Positions 7,355 to 18,100 of a stretch of 38,253 nucleotides of DNA are shown here, one piece after another. This stretch comes from Candidatus Sumerlaeia bacterium. Its GTDB lineage: Bacteria; Sumerlaeota; Sumerlaeia; SLMS01. The position numbers were made by a program, and so were the translations under genes. Position 1 is the first letter of the stretch, and each line of letters opens with the position of its first letter. The stretch is from the NCBI GenBank assembly GCA_020831705.1, contig JAFIGB010000139.1, positions 1 to 38,253 on the forward strand, given 5' to 3'. The notes beneath the pieces were generated by a model. That model was not told where the DNA came from, did not search any database, and saw only the letters and a program-made list of their open reading frames with translations.

Positions 7355-9517
7355 GTGTCTGCATCATCCGTCAAAGGGGAAAAGCCCTCGAAAAGAGGCA
7401 AACGCGCAAGCGAGGAGTTCGAAACCAACAGACTCCACCCCATCCAGGTTGAATACACCTACCCCATCGGCATCCGCATCGATATGGACCGGTCACTCCC
7501 CCTCGATCTTGAGGAGGAGGATCCCGACGAGGTTCTCGACCTGCTTTCCTCGCCCCCTGAATACGAGGACAGGCTTTGTCCGCTTACCTGCCAGTTCAAC
7601 AGTTCCCAGCTGACAGGCCTGAATCCGACGGACCTTGTGGTGAAGTTCCTCCGTAAATTCACAACCAGCCTTGGCAAGGTCGCCACCGAAATTGAAATCG
7701 CCTCGCGGTTGCGCTTCGGTGAAAGCGGCCAGATTTCCTTCATGGGTCTGGGGCTTGATCCCGACACCATCGCACGTATCATCGAGATGGACTACGACAC
7801 CGCCGACAATGTGTATAGCCGGCTGTCGGAGCTGTTCACCTCGGGCTTCATCACCCCCATTGCCACGACGCCGTTTCACACCATGCTTCCCCTTTACCAG
7901 CATGATGGGGAAATCCGTCTGGTTGTCCGTATTGCATTGGAGTATTACTGGCCCCTGATGAAGAAGTACAACCGGGCCGTGGCACGACTTCATGGAGAAA
8001 AATATTTCGTTGTTCCCTTCTGGCTCCCCGAGGGAGCGTATAGCGCCCGCGTGCTCCAGATCCTTCACGAGGAATTTGTCAAGCGGTGCGAGGCCGAGAA
8101 AATCACCCCGTACCATCTCATTCTCCTCCTCGACACCGATCAGAGCGGCGAGCGCGAGCAGGATCTCCTGATGAAGCGGTGGAACACCCTTCGCCCGTCC
8201 CCCACAACCCGTGACCGTGTCTCCCTGATTTTCCGCGAGCGGTCCTTCTCCGACTGGGTGATCGAGGGACATCCCTCCACCAAGAAGCAGCTCGACCGCA
8301 CCATCGCCAAGGTCGATGCCGTCCTTCGTGACCGGCGGGTGGATCACCTTTGGAGCCACTTCGAGCCCCTCGACACGCTCCTTTCCACCTTCAAGACATG
8401 CGTGAATTTCGAGCAGAAAATCATCAAGCTGACCGAGCTGAAATACCAGCCGTGCGGGCCGGATGTCTTCGTGCGCCGCAAGCTCCTCCAAAAGTATGGC
8501 ATGGAGGAAAACGAACCAAGACGGACGACCCTGCGTGACATGACATGCTGGTCGGCCTGGCCTGAAACGGAAGGCTCGATGGGGCGTTTCCTCGGCTACG
8601 AGGAGGTCAGCGGCGGCTTCACCACCAAGCGCGAGCCGCTCCCCACCCGCCATTACGTCAAGACACTTTCCGATGGCACCACGACGGACTGCCAGGCCCA
8701 TCCCTGCTGGAAGCCCGCCCTTCGATACTCCCTGGAGCGTGTATATCGCACCATCGTCGGCGAGCCGAAGACATACATGAAGGGGATGCTCGGGATGATC
8801 CGCGAAATCGTCCCCATCATGCGTGTGCCGGTGATGATGCGCAACGTGGAGGATTACCTCGTCATGTTCGCCCGCATTGCATGGAAGGAACACTTCATCC
8901 ACCATGTATGCAGCGAGGCCGACATCCAGGCCGCGGAAATCTGCCGCAACATGCTCCTCAAGGATCTCCCCGAGGGTGAGGAGGATGCCGAGCTTGAGGA
9001 CGAGCAATGTGCCGTCATCAGTTGCGCCGCCCATGCGATCTATCATGCCCACATGGGGCTGAACTCCACGGCGTTTGCCTTCGAGAACATCGACAACCGT
9101 GCCGTCTACGAAAACGTCACCATGATGACCCTCGCCGTCGTCCACGCCATGACCGCCTTCAAGTGGAACGGCGACGAGGACAAGGCGCAGGAGATCTTCG
9201 ATGTCTATAAGGAAGAACTGCTGAACTTCGAGGATGCCTTCAAGCGTCACAATATCGGCCGTGACTTCAAGGTGACCGAGGACGTTTGGAAGAAGACCAT
9301 CGCGAGCGAGGTTCCCGAGGAATCGGAGCTCAACGTCGTGACCCGTGCCGCGCGACGCGTCGGCGCGAAACACCTGCGCATGATGGGCTACCGCAAGGAG
9401 TTCGACCGCAAGGACGAGCATATTTCCACCGCCACCGGCCACATCTGGAGCAAGGAAGTCGGCCACCTGAACTGGAAGTGGGAAAACGAAGCCTTCTGCG
9501 GCCTGCGCGAGGAGTAA
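7355..9517 (+). CDS. Divergent GH57-like protein
   Basis: A 720-residue product if it starts at GTG 7355, which has GGAGAGG 12 bases upstream. The track start is a TTG at 7244 with no ribosome site; ATG 7484 is a shorter option. I place it near glycoside hydrolase family 57 from motifs in family order: QFNSSQLTGL, then PIATTPFHTMLPL (compare the GH57 TSPYYHPILPL region), then VPFWLPEGAYSARVLQILHEE, where the Glu aligns with the nucleophile motif WLPE, then RVSLIFRERSFSDWVIEG. The GH57 first motif (His-Gln-Pro near the N-terminus) is not seen, so activity is uncertain. The C-terminal third is helical, and DCQAHPCWKPALRYSLERV recalls the DUF3536 region attached to some GH57 proteins. No signal peptide, so probably cytosolic alpha-glucan metabolism, or a non-catalytic relative. 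Confidence 0.6.
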   Translation: MSASSVKGEKPSKRGKRASEEFETNRLHPIQVEYTYPIGIRIDMDRSLPLDLEEEDPDEVLDLLSSPPEYEDRLCPLTCQFNSSQLTGLNPTDLVVKFLRKFTTSLGKVATEIEIASRLRFGESGQISFMGLGLDPDTIARIIEMDYDTADNVYSRLSELFTSGFITPIATTPFHTMLPLYQHDGEIRLVVRIALEYYWPLMKKYNRAVARLHGEKYFVVPFWLPEGAYSARVLQILHEEFVKRCEAEKITPYHLILLLDTDQSGEREQDLLMKRWNTLRPSPTTRDRVSLIFRERSFSDWVIEGHPSTKKQLDRTIAKVDAVLRDRRVDHLWSHFEPLDTLLSTFKTCVNFEQKIIKLTELKYQPCGPDVFVRRKLLQKYGMEENEPRRTTLRDMTCWSAWPETEGSMGRFLGYEEVSGGFTTKREPLPTRHYVKTLSDGTTTDCQAHPCWKPALRYSLERVYRTIVGEPKTYMKGMLGMIREIVPIMRVPVMMRNVEDYLVMFARIAWKEHFIHHVCSEADIQAAEICRNMLLKDLPEGEEDAELEDEQCAVISCAAHAIYHAHMGLNSTAFAFENIDNRAVYENVTMMTLAVVHAMTAFKWNGDEDKAQEIFDVYKEELLNFEDAFKRHNIGRDFKVTEDVWKKTIASEVPEESELNVVTRAARRVGAKHLRMMGYRKEFDRKDEHISTATGHIWSKEVGHLNWKWENEAFCGLREE

Positions 9518-9556
9518 CACGACACGGTCGCCATTGCGTCGCCGGTCAAAAAGCCC

Positions 9557-10342
9557 ATGGATCCCCGCGAAAACCCAACTCCACGTGCCATTCTCGAAGC
9601 CCTTTCCCGGGGCGAGGTGACCGTTGCCCAGGCCGAGGAAGCCCTCGCGGCCTCCCAGATCGGTCATCTGGGGCACACGGCGCTCGATCTCCAGCGCGAG
9701 GCAAGGCGGGGGAGGCCGGAGGTCATCTACGGCGCTGGCAAGACCCCCACCCAACTTGTGGAAATCGCCGGGGCCATGTTGGATGCCGGTCAAAATGTCA
9801 TCGTCACCCGCCTCAAGCCCGAAGGGATGGCCGCGTTGATGGCAGATTTTCCAGCGGAAAAAATCACGGACAACCCGACATGCGGATTCCTCCATCTGGG
9901 GAAATCTCCACCCCGGAAGCGGGGCGGCCTTGTCGTTGTTCTCGCAGCGGGTACATCCGACCTTCCCGTTGCCGAGGAAGCTGCCCTCACCGCCCGGGCG
10001 CTTGGCTCGCCGGTGGAGACAGCATGGGATGTTGGTGTGGCGGGATTACACAGATTGCTTTCACGGGGCGACCTTCTTCGCCGGGCACGGGTCATCGTTG
10101 CCGTTGCCGGAATGGAGGGGGCGCTCCCCGGCGTGGTCTCCGGCCTTGTTCGCGCACCGGTTATCGCCGTCCCGACAAGCGTGGGCTACGGCGCTGGGTT
10201 TCAGGGGTTGTCGGCACTGCTGACGATGATAAACGGTTGCTCCCCCGGGGTCTCCGTGGTCAATATTGACAATGGGTTTGGGGCTGGTTACCTGGCCGAC
10301 ATTATCAATGAGTTGGGGGACGGCGATGTTCCCCACCAGTGA
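9557..10342 (+). CDS. larB: Pyridinium-3,5-biscarboxylic acid mononucleotide synthase (nickel pincer cofactor)
   Basis: LarB carboxylates and hydrolyses nicotinic acid adenine dinucleotide to P2CMN, the first step of nickel-pincer cofactor synthesis used by LarA-type racemases and epimerases. The 261 residues match the family length. Visible hallmarks are GRPEVIYGAGKTPTQL (~residues 52-67), a PurE-like core with VVVLAAGTSDLPVAEEAALTARALG, VAVAGMEGALPGVVSGLV and VPTSVGYGAGFQG. It starts 39 bp after the GH57-like gene. The usual partners larC, larE and larA are not in the window, so the rest of the pathway must be elsewhere or the gene acts alone. The ribosome binding site is weak. Confidence 0.92.
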   Translation: MDPRENPTPRAILEALSRGEVTVAQAEEALAASQIGHLGHTALDLQREARRGRPEVIYGAGKTPTQLVEIAGAMLDAGQNVIVTRLKPEGMAALMADFPAEKITDNPTCGFLHLGKSPPRKRGGLVVVLAAGTSDLPVAEEAALTARALGSPVETAWDVGVAGLHRLLSRGDLLRRARVIVAVAGMEGALPGVVSGLVRAPVIAVPTSVGYGAGFQGLSALLTMINGCSPGVSVVNIDNGFGAGYLADIINELGDGDVPHQ

Positions 10343-10457
10343 CCATTCACAATCCGCATAATGGCCCCGGTTTTGCCGTGTCAATTCGGGCGGGCCGGGT
10401 GGCAGGACGAGCCAGGCAGCCAATTATCGCCCCGAGCCATGGGGAAAGGGTCTCGTC

Positions 10458-12053
10458 GTGTTCGAAATTCTTCGCAGGGTCAACCCCTGGAATAAATCTG
10501 GAAACAAAGTCTTGAATCATAACCTGATTGACCACACCATCATGTCCCGATTCCTCGGCAGGCGGGTTTCGAAAAGGGACTTTACGCTTTACGAGGACCA
10601 CCAGAAGGACCTCGCCCCCGGGGTCACCTGGCGCCGCCGCCGATTTCGCTTCCATGTGATTGCTGAAGATGGCACCGAGTCTCCCGAGGCCCTTTGCATC
10701 AACGAGGTTTTCCTAGATTGCAACTCGGAGGCGGAACTTCGCCCGGCCCTCGCCGCCCAGTTCCCCCACCTCGTCGAGCTTCCCGAAATCCAGAATGCCT
10801 ACTGGGCGACGACCTTCGCCAGCGGAGCCATCCGCGGTGAGGACCGCACCCGCGGCACCCGCATGTTCCTCAACACCGGGGCGCTTTTCACGGCCGGGGA
10901 ACCCGAGCGGCGTCTTGCCCTTCGCGACCAGATTCTCGCCGTCGATCCCAACGAGGTTCCCGATGATGAGGAATGGGAAAAGCTGGAGGTCTTTGATCCG
11001 GCTTACGTCGAGGAGGAAGGGGGCGGTTACGCCGTTTCACGGTACCTTCCCGCATTTCCCGCATCCAGATTGGTCCAGGCGTCCGGCAACATCCTGGCTG
11101 CCACCAATGCCGGTTATTTTTTGAACTTCCCCGAGGAGTACGACGACGGCATCTCCGCCCTTCACCAGCCGGTGGGGGGACACATGACCGAGGGTCGTCT
11201 TGTCATGCCGCCATGGATTGATCGTCCCGGGCTCCTGCATTTCAAGACGGGGAAAACCATCCCCGCCATCTACGGGCTCGCCGACATGGTTTTCCATGTC
11301 GAAGGCCTGCCCTCCGTTCCCCTGCGTAAGGGGAAGGAGAACCCGAAGGCCAACCCCCATGGCATGGCATGGCGCCGTTTTGACGGCGAAATTCCCCAGC
11401 CCCCCGAAGGCACCGCCCAGATTCGTTTCAGCGCGGATCTTGTCCTCAGCATCGAACCCCACGACGGCGACCGCTCGATTCCCCACGGCGGGGGATTGGT
11501 GTGGGTGACCGGTCATCACGCCAAGGCGCTTCTTGCCCGGCGCGACAACACGGGGGTCTGCTGCGTGTCGCTTCGCGAGTTCAAGGAGGGCGAGCCGGAC
11601 TGGATGGTCAGTTCGGGGCCGTTCCTCGTGCGTGAATCGACCGCAATGCTTGGCGAAAAAATGTTTGCTCCTGTCAATTGCGGCGAATTCCACCCGGGTG
11701 GACCACCACCGACCCGGTTCCCCTACGACACCGACAAGACCGCCGCACCGCGCACCGCCGTGGGCACCACTGCGTCAGGGGGGCACAAGATCGTCGTCGT
11801 CGACGGACGCCGTCCCGGCGAGCATTCCTGCGGCTTGACCCTTGATGGCATGGCGCAATTGATGAAGGCCGTTGGGTGTGATTTTGCCATGAACCTCGAT
11901 GGTGGCGGATCCTCCGTCATGGCGATCGAGGGCGCCACCTTCGAGGACATGATCAATGATGACGGCCCGATATACATCGTGAACGTCCCCTCCGATGGCG
12001 ATGGCCAGGAGCGCATCGTTCCCCTGTTCCTCATGGTGGGACCGAAGCGCTGA
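10458..12053 (+). CDS. Phosphodiester glycosidase (NAGPA) family protein
   Basis: A GTG start at 10458 follows GGGGAAAGGG; ATG 10542 is the alternative. The product is 531 residues. The first ~200 are charged and unrecognised. From ~205 the NAGPA domain appears: NILAATNAGYFLNF, LVWVTGHHAKALLARRDN, a basic segment ending in KIVVVDGRRPGEHSCGLTLDGMAQLMKAVGC, then the strongly conserved FAMNLDGGGSSVM. In known members (the mammalian uncovering enzyme and bacterial relatives) this fold cleaves phosphodiester-linked sugars, or acts in exopolysaccharide biology. No signal peptide is apparent at either start, which is unusual for the family. Substrate unknown. Confidence 0.85.
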   Translation: MFEILRRVNPWNKSGNKVLNHNLIDHTIMSRFLGRRVSKRDFTLYEDHQKDLAPGVTWRRRRFRFHVIAEDGTESPEALCINEVFLDCNSEAELRPALAAQFPHLVELPEIQNAYWATTFASGAIRGEDRTRGTRMFLNTGALFTAGEPERRLALRDQILAVDPNEVPDDEEWEKLEVFDPAYVEEEGGGYAVSRYLPAFPASRLVQASGNILAATNAGYFLNFPEEYDDGISALHQPVGGHMTEGRLVMPPWIDRPGLLHFKTGKTIPAIYGLADMVFHVEGLPSVPLRKGKENPKANPHGMAWRRFDGEIPQPPEGTAQIRFSADLVLSIEPHDGDRSIPHGGGLVWVTGHHAKALLARRDNTGVCCVSLREFKEGEPDWMVSSGPFLVRESTAMLGEKMFAPVNCGEFHPGGPPPTRFPYDTDKTAAPRTAVGTTASGGHKIVVVDGRRPGEHSCGLTLDGMAQLMKAVGCDFAMNLDGGGSSVMAIEGATFEDMINDDGPIYIVNVPSDGDGQERIVPLFLMVGPKR

Positions 12054-12081
12054 CCTTCCATCTCCAATAAGAGGACTTCCT

Positions 12082-12115
12082 GTGTGGCCGCGGTGGGACT
12101 TGCGGCCACACTTTT
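12082..12115. terminator. Strong terminator between convergent genes
   Basis: A perfect 10-bp stem GTGTGGCCGC / GCGGCCACAC with a 10-base loop is followed by TTTTG on the plus strand. It sits 28 bp after the glycosidase stop and 13 bp before the CHAT gene stop. The T tail favours plus-strand termination, and the stem may also slow minus-strand transcripts. Confidence 0.8.
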
Positions 12116-12124
12116 GTATATACG

Positions 12125-15100
12125 CTACTCCCAGTCCCCACTGAGAACAACCGACGACCAATGGGCCGGGTGCTGGAATTCCGGCCTGGAACGGAGGCGA
12201 ATCTGCGAGCGCCGCAAGGCCTCCGCATGGTCATGGGTGCCGACCTCGCGATAGAAATACTTGAACAGGATGGCGGTTGACAGATCGTCGACGCGCCAAA
12301 GTGTGCTGAGGATCTGGCGGGTGCCTGCATAGACAAAGGCGCGGTTCAGGCCAATGACGTCGTCGCCGACCGAAATGCGGCCGAGTCCCGTCTGGCAGGC
12401 GCTCAGGGTGATCAGGTCCGCCTGTATATCCATGCTGAAAATGTCCGCAGCGGTAAGGCGACCGTCTTCCCCCTCCCCATCGGGGGCGAGGAGCAGGGCA
12501 CTTTCCAGTGGCTCGTCGGGGTCGAATTCACCATGGCTGGCGATGTGGATAATGTTGAACTGGCTGATGTTCTCGCGCAGCCAGGTCTCGGTGGCCTCCG
12601 AGCCCGTTCGCAGGGTCACCGTCTCAAAGTCAAAGACGAGCCGTTCTGCTTCCTTCTGGGCGAAGGGGAGGTCCATGGCGCCACCGGGAAGCTCGGGATT
12701 GCCAAGGGAGAGAACCCGGCTCGTGCCGCGCCGCTCCCCACGGCGGCCCATGGTGAACTGCAGGAGGCTCGCGCTTGGTGTATAGAACAGCGCCACCCGG
12801 TCGATGATGTTTTCCCCGGGACCGGCATACAGCGCGGAGAAGGGGAGGAGGTGCAGTTCACGGTGCGGGACGATTCCGAGGCGATCGTAGGAGGCCAGTT
12901 CGCCAAGAATCGGTGCCACCAGATACTGGGAAAGCTCCGTCAGTGGGCGTTCCACATTCTCAATGTTCTGGATGCCGACACGTGTTTGGGCAACAAGTCG
13001 GGTGATTGCCTCGCCGGAGACGGGAATGCGGTGGTGGGAAAGGTCGTTGTTGGAAAGGAGGAACACGACCAGTTCCTCGGGGAGAATGTGATAGACAAGG
13101 AGCCCCGTTCTTTCCTGGAGCATTGCCTGAATTTCGGGGACGGTGGCGGGATCGACACGAACGAAGGACGCCAGCTGGGGGTTGCGCTCCCGAAGGTCCA
13201 TCAGGAACCCCTCGTTTTCGATTCGTGCCCGGTCGAGTTCCGCCTCGATGGGGGGGCGATCCTCGATGGCGGCAGAAGCAAGTTGCGCCTGGAGGCTTGT
13301 GATGCGGTCGCGGAGTTCCTCCGCTCGTTGCCGGTCCTGGGCGTCCTCCACATCGCCGAGGGCATTCATGCGGTTGCCGATCAGGTCGATGAAGTTCCGT
13401 CCCCGGGCCTTTTCAGATGCCTCGAAGGCGCGAATGATTTCCCCCTCGTTGAGGAGGGCAAGGATTGTCGTGTCGTATAGATCCTGCTTGTCGAGGAGGA
13501 AGCCGTCCTGGAACTCCTCAATGCGGATGGAGGCGCGCATGAAGTCAACGACATCAATGGCGCGAAGGAGATAGTCGAGGGCCTCGTTGGCGCGACCGGC
13601 GGCGATGCGTTCCCGGCCAAGGCCGAAAAGCGAGCGCCAGTGCATTTCCGGAACGGGCGTGATGGCGGCCAGCATTTCCGCTTCCTGGAATGCCTCGCGG
13701 GCACCGTCCAGGTCGCCCACGTCAAGAAGCGCATCGGCCAGCGCGGTGATGGCCTTCGTTTCATTGAGTCGGTCGCCGATTTCCCGTGTCAGGCGCACCG
13801 CCTCGCGGAGTGGTTCGATGGCCTCCCCGGGTTTGCCTGCCAGGGTGAGGGTGATGCCGATGTTGCGCAGGGAATACGCCTCGCCCCATCGGTTGAGTTG
13901 GTCACGATCCGTTTGCAGGGCGGTCTGGAACTGGGTCATTGCCTCGTCGTAGCGCCCCTCGCTGCGATAGACAAGGCCGATATTGTTGTGTGTCGTGGCG
14001 ATCAGGTCTGCATATCCAACGCGATTGGCGACCTCAAGTGCCGCCTCCAGCTCGGACATAGCCCGTGTATAGTCATTCACCGCCCAGTACGTCAGGCCGC
14101 TTGCATTAAGATGGGCGATCCGGATGTCGTCCATTTCGTCAATGCTTCCCGCCAGGCGCAGGACTTCCTGGAGGGAGGCAAATGCCTCGCGATAATCGGA
14201 GCGCAACCACGAGGTGTTGGCCCGTTCGAGCTCGATCTCGGCAAGCTGGCGGGAGAAGTCACCATCTGGATCGAAGGCGCGCAATTCCTCGACCTGAAAC
14301 TCGAGCATGTCCAGTTCGTCCATTGCGAGATCGAAAAGGGCAAGGGCCTGAAGCACCCGGGCACGGTCGATGGATATTTCGAAGAGGAGAAGTGGTTCCT
14401 GATCGGCAACCATCATGGCAGCCATGGCGCCGGTTTCCAGTTCCTCAAGTGCATCCTGGTAGCGGCTTTGATAGACACGGAGGATGCGTGCGGCGCGAAG
14501 GTGTTCACCCACCTGATTGGCAGGTGAGAACATCTCGTAGCGGGCGGCCAGTTCCCGCGCCGTAACGAGGGCGGAATCGAAGTCCCCCTCCGATTCCCGG
14601 GCATCGGCCTTGCGCCCCAACAGGGAAAGTTCCATGTCCTCGTTGCCCAGCTGTATAGCCAGGTCGATGGCGGACTCATAGGCCGGGAAGGCCACCGGCC
14701 AGTTGCGGGAACGACTGGCGGCATCGCCGAGCCGTCCGTATGCCGCGGCAATTTCGGCGGGGTCTGCATCCTCCTCGACGAGGATTTCCGCGGCCCGCTC
14801 CTGGGCCCACATCGCCGAGCGCCACTGCCCAAGCTCCCCGCGGGTGTCCGCGAGCACGCCGTATATCGCAGCAAGATCCGTGGTTTCTCCGATTACTTCC
14901 GAAAGGTAGGCGATGCGCTCCAGAATAACCGCCTTGAGCGATGAGGCAGGTTGCTCGCGCAGTTCCACCCAGCGCCCCAGTTGCTCCTCCCACGCGAAGC
15001 GCGCCTCCTCGGGGTTGGCCGACGCATCGAGCATCAGGCCGATCCACCGGGAATCATCCAGCATTGCCTCGGTGACACCGATGGCCTCCAGATGCGCGGC

Positions 15101-18100
15101 AAGCGCCAGGCGCACGCCCTGCATTTCCCAGAGGGAAAAGTTGCCATCATCGGCAACGCTGACGGTCGCCCGTTCCACGTCCTGGACGGCATTGAAGATT
15201 CCGCGAAGGGAACGTGCACCCCGCGAGGGATACCACGTTGACGGTGTATAGCCACGGGCAATGACGGGCGTCTCGAATGCCAGATGGGACGCCAGGCCGT
15301 GATCCCCGGGAAGAACACCATCGGCTTTGATCGTGACCATCTCGTCCACGGGTCGCATCGACAGGCTGGAACGTGTGATGAGGAAGCTGGAAAGTAAATT
15401 GATCGAACGTTCCTCATCGGGAAGTGGATCGCCGAGGACAAAGAGATCCCCTTCAGCGGGAAGACTTGTATAGTCATCGATGACCTCCTCCGTTTCGTCC
15501 TCGTGATAGACGACGAGAAGGCGCCCGCCGGGAAAATCACGATGAAGGACGAGGCTCGGCGGGTGTTCCGTTACCCGGGGAAGGTCGAAGAGAAGTCCGG
15601 CGGTGTCGAAGCCCCCCTGCTCCGGGGCGTACCAGTCCACAATGCGAAGGGCCTCCTGGCGTCCCTCCTCCAGCAGGGTCCGGAGTTCATCGCGCTGGCG
15701 CGCTGCCTGAACCCGCAGGGAAAAGGATTCGGCCGTGGATTCGGGGAGGAACTGCTGGAGGCGTCGCTGCGTCGAGCGCCATTCCTCCCGCTTCGCCAAA
15801 AAGCGGGCCTGCCATGAACGTTCACGGGGTGTTCGCGCCGCCGGATCATGGAGTTCCGCCAGCCAGGACAGCCGCGCAATCCGCCATTGATCCGTCGCCG
15901 TCCATGCATCCAGCAGGTCTCCCTGCTCGACCAGCGTGCGGACGTGGCGCTCCTCCGCCCGGTCCAGCAATTGCCACGGAGGGGCCTGGCTTCCGATCAG
16001 CAGTCGTGATGGCACACGAACAAGGTCGTCCAGTCCTTCCCCAAGGAAACCCAGTGCCCGTTCGGAATTCGTTTCCGCCAACCCGGCCCTGATCCGCACC
16101 CACCAACGAAGGTGAAGCTGCCCTGAGGCATCTGTATAGTTGAGGGCTTTCTGGATGAATTCATCCCGTCGTTCCTCCTCCTCCCCGGTCAACACGGCAA
16201 CACGATGGTCGACCAGATGGGAGGCGAGGGAAATACGTCGCAGTTCCACGGGGGTGGCAAACTCGGAGGCAATACGTCGGATCCTTGCCGACTTTTTGTA
16301 GATCTCGTCACCCAGGGAGCGGACACGGGCCAGGTGGTCCACCATGGCAAGTCCCCCGTCGGGAACCGACATCAGGAGTCCCTCCAGGCGATGAACATCA
16401 ACCAGGGTCATCAGGTGCAGAAGACGGGCTGTATAGACTGGCGATTCCGCAGCGGGGGGGGGACCACCCTCGATCTGCCCTGCTGGTTCGTAGGCGAGAA
16501 GCGCCCGCGCGGCCTCCCCAAGCGTCGACCACGCCAGCGGTGAATCAGTCGGTGTGTCCAGCATCCAAAGCGCCGAGGCGGGAATGGTTGTCTTCAGTTC
16601 GGGTGATGTATTGAGGATTTCCCCCAGGCGCAGCAGGTGATGGGTCGCGCCGTTTACATCAAGGACCTCCACGTTTCCTGATTCAACGCGGGAAAAGGAA
16701 AGCCCGTCGACTGCTGCCTGGACGGCCCGTTGTATATCACCGGAACGAAGCGATTCGCCTGCAAGGCGGTGACTGGTCACCGACCGCATCGAGGCCTCGT
16801 AGGGAGTCAAATCAGGACCTTCATGGCGGGCAGCAATTTGCGCCTCGAACATGTCGATGGCTTCGCGGCGCTCCCCAAGGGACTGGCTGACACGAGCCAT
16901 CAACGCCCGCAACAATGCCCGTTCCTCGCCCGTGGTGAAGGCTTCCGAGCGCCCCCCCTGGTCGGACACCACGGTGGTAAATTCGAAAAGTGCCGACCGC
17001 CGCGTTACGGAGACATCGGGAATGAGCCCCGGTTCGTCCAGCATTTCCAGGGAACGTTGTGCGGCCCGGCGGGCCTCCAGAAGCAGGCTCCGGCGTTGGT
17101 CAACGTCGGTAATGGTGTTCGCGCGATACTCACGCACGAAGGCGACGTTGCGCCACGATCGGGCAGCCGCAAGGGAGTTCGAAGGATGCAGTTCCGCGAG
17201 TGATTCGAAAAGCCGTTCCGCCTCCCGGGATCCGGGATCCCTGTCGCGAAGGGCAAGGGCGCGCCGCCCAAGGAGCTCAAGGCGTGCCTGGCTGACCTGG
17301 TCCTTCGTCAGTTTATCCTGTTCCTCCAGTCGGTCCAGACGTTCCAGCGCCTGCTCAAAATGACGGGCAGACTGGTCTGAGTACATCGCCCGGTAGGCCG
17401 CGATACCAGCGTTCCAGTGGTACATCATCTCGGTGCGGGGATCCACGAACGACACCCCCGTGTCCTGACGCCGTGTATATAAGTCGTGGGCGCGTATGTA
17501 TTGATCGAGTCCCAGGGAGGTGTTGGCGGAATTGAGCAGGAGGTCGGCATGGAGTTGCTGCTGGCGTTCGGGATTCACCATGTTCATCGCCCGCTCGTAG
17601 GAGTCCATTGCCTCCTCCAGGTACTGGGTCCGGGGGCGTCCCCGTTCCCGGGAAAGGAGGAATCTTTGCTCCAGAAGGAACCCCTCGGTCAGAAGGTAAT
17701 ACGGGGAATCATCCATCCCGATGGCACGGCGTATGGATGAAAGGGCGCGCCTTGAAAGGGGATCCTCGTAGGAAACGGCAAGGCCGTACTTGTAGTGGTC
17801 GAGGCCCGTTGCACCCCGTGCCCTGCTCGCGGAGCGATACTCGGCGATCGCTTCCTTGAGGAGGTCCGGTCGTGTTTCCAGCGACTGGATGTGGCCGCGC
17901 CAGGCCTCGATATTGCCCGGATCATATTCAAGCAGTTGATTCCATGTGGCGCGTGCGAGCGCCCAGTCACCGAGGAGGGCCTGACGCCGGGCAGTTTCCA
18001 GGTAATGGAAGATGATGCGCTCACGAAGCCTTGCCAATCCTGTATAGCGCGCCGCTCCGCCGAGTGGTTCCAGCGCCTGTTCCAGTTCATGCAGACGACG

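Noticed and set aside
7493-9895. 800-residue minus-strand ORF
   Set aside because: Long antisense ORF caused by GC-rich codon structure opposite the GH57-like gene. The plus frame has recognisable motifs; the minus frame is His/Gly/Leu-rich and low in character.
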